Origin: Venturia oleaginea
Taxonomy: Eukaryota > Ascomycota > Dothideomycetes > Venturiales > Venturiaceae
Direction of reading: 5' to 3'
DNA: 64,000 nt
Assembly (NCBI GenBank): GCA_013176395.1
Contig: JABMLP010000009.1
Location: 992,001-1,056,000, forward strand
The notes under the pieces are model-generated. The model did no database searches, was not told where the DNA came from, and saw only the letters and a program-made list of their open reading frames with translations. Positions 57,249 through 64,000 of the stretch are shown here, in pieces. The translations under genes were made by a program, and so were the position numbers. Numbering within the stretch: position 1 is the first letter of the stretch; each line of letters starts with the position of its first letter.

Positions 57249-57681
57249 GAGAGGCGATAAGGAAGAGGATGGCTTGGAAGTAATTGCCAACGGATGGGGA
57301 GTTGGGATAATTTAAAAGAGGAAGAAGAATTACAGGCAAATTTCTCATCTTCTCGCCTTCGTCTTGATTCATATTCGAAGTCTCGAAGATATACATCGAC
57401 TATGGCTGCTTTTTCGCACGGAACAAGATACTGTCGTGATGAATGCGGAGATGCGCAACACGCTCCGTTGATCGTCGAGTCCACTGCGGTTTCGAGGGCT
57501 TATGTCAGATCTTAAGATCAACGAATGAGGGATCACAAGTGACGTGTTAACGTGCAACATGAATTTTCAGTCCAGCTAGCCATGATCGATCGATAGCTAA
57601 TCTAATACCTGTATTTTCGCAGAACTTCGAAGAAACAACTTCGAATCCACCGCTGGCCAGATTCTTCTCGCTACAGCAAAC
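57249..57681. other. Intergenic spacer
   Basis: Promoter region of the monooxygenase gene and 3' flank of the small secreted protein gene. No coding sequence is supported. Confidence 0.4.
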
Positions 57682-59375
57682 ATGAGCTCGTCGCAAGACC
57701 TCGATGCTATCATCGTCGGGACCGGTTTTTCGGGTGTTTACTTACTTCACACATTACGGAAACGTGGGTTCAAGGTGAAAGCACTCGATGGAGCGTCTCA
57801 ACTCGGTGGCATCTGGAATTCGACATATCCTGGCGCTAGAGTCGACATTGACGTCCCAACTTATGAACTCAATATCGAGGAATTATGGAATGACCCCACT
57901 GACACCTTCATCTGGAAAGAAAGATTCCCTAGCAGCGAGGAACTCCGAAACTACTTTCAGTTCATGGATCGAAAACTTGATTTGAGTAAGGATTGCCAGT
58001 TTAATACTTGGGTTGAGAGCGCGACTTGGGATGAGAAGATGGAGAAATGGACGGTCATGATAAGAGATGGGGAATCGTTCAGAGCAAGATTCTTTTTGCT
58101 TTGTCTTGGGTATGCTGCGAAACCGATTTTCCCTGATTTGGATGGACTAAAACGATTTGAGGGAAAGGTGTTGCATACCGCTCAGTGGCCTAAAGAAGGC
58201 TTGGATCTTACAGGTAGGAGAGTTGGCGTCGTTGGTACTGGAGCAAGTGGAGTTCAGGTGGTTCAGACGATTGCTCCAGTTGTTAAGGAGTTGGTAGGCT
58301 GTTCTTCCATTTCTGATACACATTGGACCAAGATTAAGCAGTTACTAACAAGATACAGACCGTCTTTCAACGAACCCCAGCAACTGCAGTCCCCATGCAA
58401 CAGCGCGAATTGACAAGAGATGAGACCACAAAGTCGACCACCGAGGACAAGAAGCTATTTCTTGATCAGCGCTCCTCTTTCTGGGATGGTTCACCTGCGT
58501 CAATGATCAATAAATCCGCCCAAGACGATACACCCGAGCAACGAGACGTTGAATTCAAACGATTGTGGAACCAAGGTGGTTTTTCTTTTTGGACTTCAAA
58601 TTACAATGATCTTTTCACCGACAAGACTTCAAACGGCATCATCTACGCATGGTGGCGAAAACAAGTACACAAGCGCCTGGAAAATCCTCGGGCTCGAGAA
58701 GTTCTAGCTCCGGAGGCTCCACCGCATGCTTTCGGCACGAAACGCGTTCCCCTCGAACAGAACTACTACGAAGCTTTCAACATGAACCACGTTCATCTGG
58801 TAGATATACGAGAAGATTCAATCATGAGAATGACGCCAGAAGGTCTTCTCTTATCTTCTGGACAAAAACACGATCTCGACGTGCTCATCATAGCCACCGG
58901 TTTCGAAATCGGAACAGGCAGCTTAACCCAAATAGACATCCGAGGGCGCAATGGCCTGAAACTTGCAGACGAGTGGTCAGAAAGAACTCGTACATATCTC
59001 GGCATGGCCGCCAACGGTTTCCCAAACATGATCTTCGGCTACGGGCCACAATCACCCGCCAACGTCTGCAATGGCCCTGTTTGTGCTGAAATGCAGGGTG
59101 ACTGGACTGCGGCTGCATTGGAAAACTTACGAGCGACAAGACGGACGGTGATGGAGGCTATGCCTGGGGCAGAGGAAGAGTATGTGGACCTCGTCACTGG
59201 GTCTCTCAAGGGCTCACTTATTGAAGAAACGAAAAGTTATTATCATGCGGATAATGTACCGCATAGAGAGGGTCATAAAAGGGAGCCTGTTTTCTGGATG
59301 GGAGGTGTTCCTGGTTATGTTGAAAGGATACAGCAGGTTGCGAAGGACGGATTCAAGGGATTTGCTATTTCTTAG
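57682..59375 (+). CDS. Baeyer-Villiger-type FAD/NADPH monooxygenase
   Basis: Two exons (57682-58293 and 58359-59375, 65-bp intron) give about 542 residues. The FAD Rossmann motif is AIIVGTGFSGVYLLHTLRKR. The type I Baeyer-Villiger signature FxGxxxHxxxW appears as FEGKVLHTAQWP, followed by the NADPH Rossmann motif RVGVVGTGASGVQVVQTIAP. Other family blocks are LGGIWNSTYPGARVDID, VFQRTPATAVP, LDVLIIATGFEIGTG and NMIFGYGPQSPANVCNGP. The enzyme class inserts oxygen next to a carbonyl in cyclic or linear ketones, often in steroid or secondary-metabolite breakdown. No further pathway genes lie next to it. The signature's last residue is Pro, a common variant. The gene appears intact. Confidence 0.92.
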
Positions 59376-61085
59376 GGAGGACATTCAGAGGCGCTATATT
59401 GCTGAGTTAGATGCTGGGAATAGGAGTAGAATGAGGGCGAGTTCATTTCAGGTTTTCAACTTCGCGAATATGGCGTTCTTGGTGGTAAGGATATCGTTGT
59501 ATACTTAGGTCAGGTATCCATTAGATTACTAATAGTACTAAGTTACGAAAGTAAAGACCGTAAGATCAAAAGCTTATTCGTTAATTAGTCGAGTAAGGCT
59601 TTTCGCTATCCGGTGAACTGACTGCAGCTAAATTTCGAGCCGATGAACTGTTCATCTGTGAGGCTCTTGAATTAATCGGCTGATTAATAATCAATCAGTT
59701 TTAAATACTAGTAGGTAGAACTACGTGCGGAGTACTAGATTGAGCCTTACTAGACCTACCTCCGAGACAATCCGGAGGAACCTACGTAGAATCTAATCTA
59801 ATTTGCGGAGTACTCCTTAAATAGAACCTGCCAGGGTTCTGAACATGAGGTGAAAGGAGGGAAGTCTTAACATTGAGCTACTTGATAACCGGGTCATTCC
59901 TACTCCTAAAATTGAGCGACGAACTGCCTACATTACTGACCCGACGGACCACCTGATCAAGCTCATTTCAGCGTCATCCGCCAGCTTCATCCGAATGACC
60001 GTGGGACTCAATCGATTGACTAACGAACGCTCTGGAAGCCTGGAAGGTGGCGAGAAACTCATATGGAAATATTAAAATTGGCGATTGGAATGCTCCACCT
60101 CGTTTCCAAATCAAACGATCGACTGCGCCAACTGAACAGCATTGCATGCATACGATCAACAACGGATCACATTTCGCCCTCAACCAACAACAACCGAGGC
60201 GAGTAAACTCGATCATCAAGCTCCAAAGTCTAGATCATTGGCATCTCACGAACCCCGAATCTCTAACATCACCATGGTTGTTTTAACATCGATCACAAGC
60301 CCACAATTTAAACACCCATCGCCCGATCTCTCTGGGTAAACTCATTTCGCACCTGATAGTGCCCATTAATATATAGACTCAATCTATTCCACCCACTTAT
60401 CAGCGCTGCATCCATCTCGTGCTACGACCCGAACAACCGTCACGAAGAATGATTCGTCTGCATTATATGCAAAACTTAAAATAGGTCTTGATAGAGTTTG
60501 TGGGGTGGTGGGAAATTATCTGTCTATATATAGTTTTGACACCGTGGAGTAGGTACGTCTAAAGATAAATCCGTGCTATCCTTATCCTGGTCGATGTGTT
60601 TGCCAGTCTCTACTGTGTAGCTACAAAGAGCTTAGCTGTTACTTCTTTGAGAGTCTCTCTACTTTGTTGAGCTAGATCATGCTATGGGCACTTACCGTTC
60701 GCCTGGATGGTGGGTGTTTATCTTTAAACGTGCTCGTTCTCTGCGGTGCGTGAGTGGGAGGAGGTTGGTGCCGGGCTCGTTATGATTGATTGCGCGCAAT
60801 GGCACGAGGGAAATGGGAGATTGCTCTTCTCCCCTGTCTTGAGCCAAAGAAGACTAGAGCGAAGCCAGAGTGTTCGTGATCTATGATTTCTCCAAGGGAG
60901 GTGAGACTTTTCCCGGTTGAAGGGTAGGTACCGAAAAGATGCTTGGACTGATCGACAGCAATATATATACGTAGTATAGAAGAACTGGTATACACGTCCA
61001 TCCCTCCATCTAACTCTGCCGTCCAAGATTTTTCTCCAAGCAAAACGCACTCTCATTTACATCATCCACTACAAACTCGTTCGTC
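59376..61085. other. Intergenic region with small palindromes
   Basis: About 1.7 kb without a supportable gene. GCGGAGTACT occurs twice (59727-59736 and 59805-59814) around a small hairpin (CCTCCG...CGGAGG at 59759-59778), a possible degraded repeat element. An ATATATATAC stretch at about 60961-60970 could serve as TATA box for the DUF4360 gene. Confidence 0.4.
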
Positions 61086-61761
61086 ATGAAATTCCTCACA
61101 ACCCTCCTCCTAACTACTCTTCCCCTCCTCACTACCGCAACCCCCACCGAGGAGGCAATCACCCAAGCACTCGCTCCCCCCTCCGTCCAAATCTCAGATG
61201 TAAAAGCAGCAGGCACAGGCTGTCCCCCAAACACCCTCGACCTGAACGTAAACAACGGGGGAAGCCAAATCCGTCTCGCCTTCGCCCAATTCGTCGCCTT
61301 CAGCCCCACCGACAAAAACAGCGACAAACGCCGTTTCTGTCAGGTCAGTTTCAAAGTCAGATATCCGCCTGGTTGGGCATTGAGCATCGGGAGTACGAGG
61401 TTCAATGGGTATGTGGGGATTGATCAAAATTTGAAGGCGGAAATTGTCAGTAGTTATTACTTTGGGGGACAGGATGGTGGGGGGAGTCATGTAAGTGTTC
61501 CGCAGCGTACTGGGAGGGTGTGATGTGCTAATTTGAATGTTTTAGCCGAGTTCGAAATTTTCGGTGCAGGGTCCTTATCAGTCTGAGTTCAATAGTGTTA
61601 GTGCTGTTGCTGCGTCAGTGTGGTCGCCGTGCGGGACAGATATCATCATGAATATGAAGACGGATATTCGGTTGATTGGAGACGGCAATGGTGTCGTTGG
61701 GGTTGAGAAGCAGAAGAACAAGTTTTTGAACTTGGTGAACTTGGATTGGCGACAGTGTTAG
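61086..61761 (+). CDS. Secreted DUF4360 protein
   Basis: Two exons (61086-61490 and 61546-61761, 55-bp intron) give about 206 residues, the usual size for this family of small secreted fungal proteins of unknown function. A signal peptide (MKFLTTLLLTTLPLLTTATP) precedes SVQISDVKAAGTGCPPNTLD, RRFCQVSFKVRYPPGWALSI, TRFNGYVGIDQNLKAEIVSS and, in exon 2, GPYQSEFNSV and WSPCGTDIIMNMKTDIRLIG. Four Cys (GTGCP, RFCQV, SPCGT and the terminal C) could form two disulfides. Most of the family lacks experimental data. The chosen ATG follows a short leader. Confidence 0.88.
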
Positions 61762-61812
61762 TCGATGTGGGACAGCGAGAGGCTTGAGAAACACGGTAAT
61801 CACTTGTATGTA

Positions 61813-62530
61813 TAAAGTATTCGATCACCCAACCCGTCAGATCACCCAAGCGGTCCAAATTTTCCAAGACCCCAACTACTCTTCTTATTCTACTATGTCT
61901 CAACAACGTAATGAGTTACTACTCCAACACGAAGGGAGAATTCAGCTTGCAATCCAAGCTTTGAATACCGCCCAACTCCGAAGCCAACGGGCTGCTGCGA
62001 CCGCCTTCAACGTTAAACAACAAACCTTCTCCGATCGCGTCAGAGGAGTCCCATTTATCCAGTTACTGCCCAGGCAGGCTTTTCCCAGCTTGTCAAGGGC
62101 GCTGAATTGATGCTGCACCAAAACTCTCTACTTGTTGCGCGCAACCGCGAACTTGAAGAGCAATTGGCAGTAATGACGAAGCGAAAATGGCGCAAAAGGA
62201 AGTGGATCCAGCAAGGTGGTACTATAGAGTATGGGACTGCAGCAGCGCAGGTAGCTGCAGAGGCGTCTGTAGCGCCTCAGGGATCGAAGAAGGCTCGTGG
62301 TAGTGGTGATCAAGAAACAGCCCGACCAACTCAACGACGCTGTGAGAACTGCGGCGCAACTGGGCATATTGCGCGAACTTGTAAAAAAGATATCGAGATA
62401 TCTTCTGAATCAGATAGCAGCACGACGGACTTAGAATCTATTGTTAATAGCGATGAAATTGAAGAGTCGTAATTTAAGATGGTCGTGCCAAATCTTTTTG
62501 ACGGGTTGGGTGATCGAATCGAATCCTTTA
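61813..62530 (+). mobile_element. Internally deleted pogo-like element (non-autonomous)
   Basis: About 718 bp, flanked by TA on both sides (61811-61812 and 62531-62532). The 21-bp inner inverted repeats are perfect (left ATTCGATCACCCAACCCGTC and one more base). The outermost TAAAG/CTTTA also pair, with a 5-bp indel between the two ends. It keeps the helix-turn-helix start of the transposase (MSQQRN, RAAATAFNVKQQTFSDRVRG) and its coiled coil plus CCHC knuckle. The DDE catalytic core present in the 38-40 kb copy is gone. Its inverted repeats differ from those of the longer copy, so the two belong to different subfamilies. Confidence 0.85.
61896..62472 (+). pseudogene. Deleted transposase: helix-turn-helix and zinc-knuckle parts only
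   Basis: The first frame (from MSQQRN at about 61896) ends after the deletion junction near 62050. The second frame reads QAGFSQLVKGAEL, then MLHQNSLLVARNRELEEQLA, KRKWRKRKW, the single IQQGGTIEYGTAAAQ unit and CENCGATGHIARTC, ending EIEES. The two parts are out of frame with each other. Unlike the longer copy, the zinc-knuckle portion has no stop and could be translated from an internal ATG (62107). There is no catalytic domain. Confidence 0.75.
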
Positions 62531-62642
62531 TAGCAAAAGATTAAGCTTTTTAATAGTCAATGCGAATTGGTGTTTCTACTCTGCGGCAGCACCAATTCCT
62601 TTTGGTAGACCAGCCATTGGGCCGGAGCGTGCTGTGGGCTGG

Positions 62643-63903
62643 TTAATATTGAAGATTGAACGAGAGCGGAGTTGATCTCTTACCCATGATTACATTGATC
62701 GCATCATTGCTATTTTCATACTTTGAGCACTCCGCGTCATACTCATCCACGTTGCCGAAGTTTGCATCCGCGCTCCCTTCAAATCCAAACTTGATCAACG
62801 TCTCTTTCTTCGGGTCATATTGTGGGTATCCAAGTTTCGACAGGCCATTCTCAGGATCCTTCGCAAATGTTGCCCAAGCGGTCATCATTTTCTTTGTCAG
62901 TTCGGCCTCCACAGCTGTATCAGTACTGGGAGCATTGATCTTCTCCTTGGCCTTTGGGGTGCCGAAAACGAGTGGTAGTTCGGAACCATGGTAGGCGCCC
63001 TCTCCAGCGAAGTGTCGATTGTTGTCGAAATCTCCAAAAAACCTGTAACGCCAGATGGGTACTTTGTGGTCGACTCTTGCCTTGGCGCTTTTTAGCGCAA
63101 CGCAGGTAAAGCATCGATTCATAGCTTGCACATCCGGACCCGACATGGCTGGTCTCAACAACTTGAAAAAGCCACCTTCGTTATTCGTGTTGCCTGTGAA
63201 GACGGGTTTTTTGGAAAATAATCCGGCTTTCGCTCGCGCATCGTAGTCTTTGAAGATGATCTCTTCATCATAGGTCGGTCCGAAGGTCAATTTTGGGGCG
63301 CGCGGTCCTGTGGGCACTAGTTTCATGATCTCCTTCCAAGGCTTGCCTCTCATGCATTTAACAGTCTTTTCTCCAGCCTCGGTACCCCCGCATCCAAGCT
63401 TGCTAGTGACATTAAACCAGAAATCGAGATTGCTGTCATCGGCAATCCCTCGTGTCCACACGGAGCCAGACTGCGGAATGAAAGCATTAACAATGGGATC
63501 CTTTTCGTACGCAAAAGAATAATAATCTGTAGCGCCACCACCAGCGCTCTCTCCAAACAGAGTAATTCTTTTGGGGTCTCCGCCGAATCGCGCAATGTTA
63601 TCGCGGATCCACTCGACTGAGGCGCGGATGTCTCTCATTCCAAGGTTTTGATGTTTGAGTCCTGGCGCTCCGGCAAATCCGAATACATTGAGACGGTAAT
63701 TCATACTGACCACAACGACATCCTGCTGGTTTGCGAGAGGTGAGCCGATGAGGTATCGAGTGTTGCTGCTTCCTGAGTTGAAACCTCCTCCGTATATCGA
63801 TACCAAGACTGCTTTAGACTTTTCACCGATCTGGGGCTTGGTCCAGATATTCAATGTCAAACAGTCCTCGTCCATGCTTGCAGCAATTCCTTGTGGACAG
63901 CTC
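62643..63903 (-). CDS. Type-B carboxylesterase/lipase, 5' end outside window
   Basis: About 415 residues of the C-terminal part of a secreted-type esterase. It begins at the acceptor at 63904-63905 with SCPQGIAASMDEDCLTLNIW (the EDCLTLN signature). Then follow VSIYGGGFNSGSSNT (oxyanion hole), ITLFGESAGGGATDYYS (nucleophile Ser in GESAGG) and FTGNTNNEGGFFK (candidate acidic residue). The catalytic His is in AYHGSELPLVFGTPK. A short preceding exon (about 63958-63942, coding GPVWTA) is likely. Earlier exons with any signal peptide lie beyond position 64000. Substrate unknown: the family includes cholinesterases, lipases and feruloyl-type esterases. Confidence 0.88.
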
Positions 63904-64000
63904 CTGTGACACAGTTAGTCTCGAGTTCAATAAGGAGAGACGCAGTCCATACGGGCCCTAAACAGTGTTAGTTTTATCATGTGTGAGACGATGCTCCAAA

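Overview
This is nuclear DNA of a filamentous ascomycete (Pezizomycotina). The reasons are short GT-AG introns of about 45-75 bp with RCTRAY-type branch points in nearly every gene, a Nup98-Nup96 precursor, a HET-domain fragment, DUF4360, GH43 and GH76 secreted proteins, and a pogo/Fot1-type transposon. The class cannot be fixed by reading alone. Introner-like hairpin modules would fit Dothideomycetes, but that is only a hint.

Layout. 1-8 kb: glycerol kinase (-), a secreted GH76 alpha-mannanase (+) and a large low-complexity protein with a Cys-rich tail (-). 10-16 kb: a small protein gene carrying a tandem exon-plus-intron duplication (+) and TFIIH subunit Tfb1 (-). 19-23 kb: an unknown protein (+), mitochondrial ribosome recycling factor (+) and a secreted Cys-rich protein with Kex2-type sites (-). 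24.3 kb: a tRNA-Pro(TGG) gene whose D arm appears to be interrupted by two spliceosomal-type introns. 25.5 kb: a DUF6604-like remnant. 27.7-34.5 kb: the seven-exon Nup98-96 gene. 36.6-37.7 kb: GH43 arabinanase. 38.4-40.3 kb: a decayed pogo-like transposon with TA target duplication. 40.4-47.6 kb: an MFS transporter (-), an alpha/beta hydrolase (+) and a saccharopine-dehydrogenase-like reductase (+). 48-53 kb: a pseudogene-rich stretch (alcohol acetyltransferase, Rim2-type mitochondrial carrier, HET fragments). 53.2-56.1 kb: a YTH-domain RNA reader. 56.8-57.3 kb: a small 8-Cys secreted protein. 57.7-59.4 kb: a Baeyer-Villiger-type monooxygenase. 61-62.5 kb: a DUF4360 secreted protein and an internally deleted copy of the transposon. 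62.6 kb to the end: a type-B carboxylesterase that runs off the window.

The genes do not form one pathway. Housekeeping genes (GUT1, TFB1, RRF1, NUP98-96, YTH) alternate with secreted enzymes, candidate effectors and decaying accessory genes. The most unusual observation is the tRNA-Pro gene. Removing two GT-AG segments (50 and 54 bp, each with a good branch-point sequence) and the ordinary 15-nt anticodon-loop intron gives a clean 72-nt tRNA with complete stems, C73 and a downstream oligo-T terminator. The second theme is a recurring palindromic module (ATCGATAT...TTTCTGG...CCAGAAAT...ATCGATAT) inside the unusually long introns of the Nup98-96 and YTH genes. It looks like an introner-like element family.
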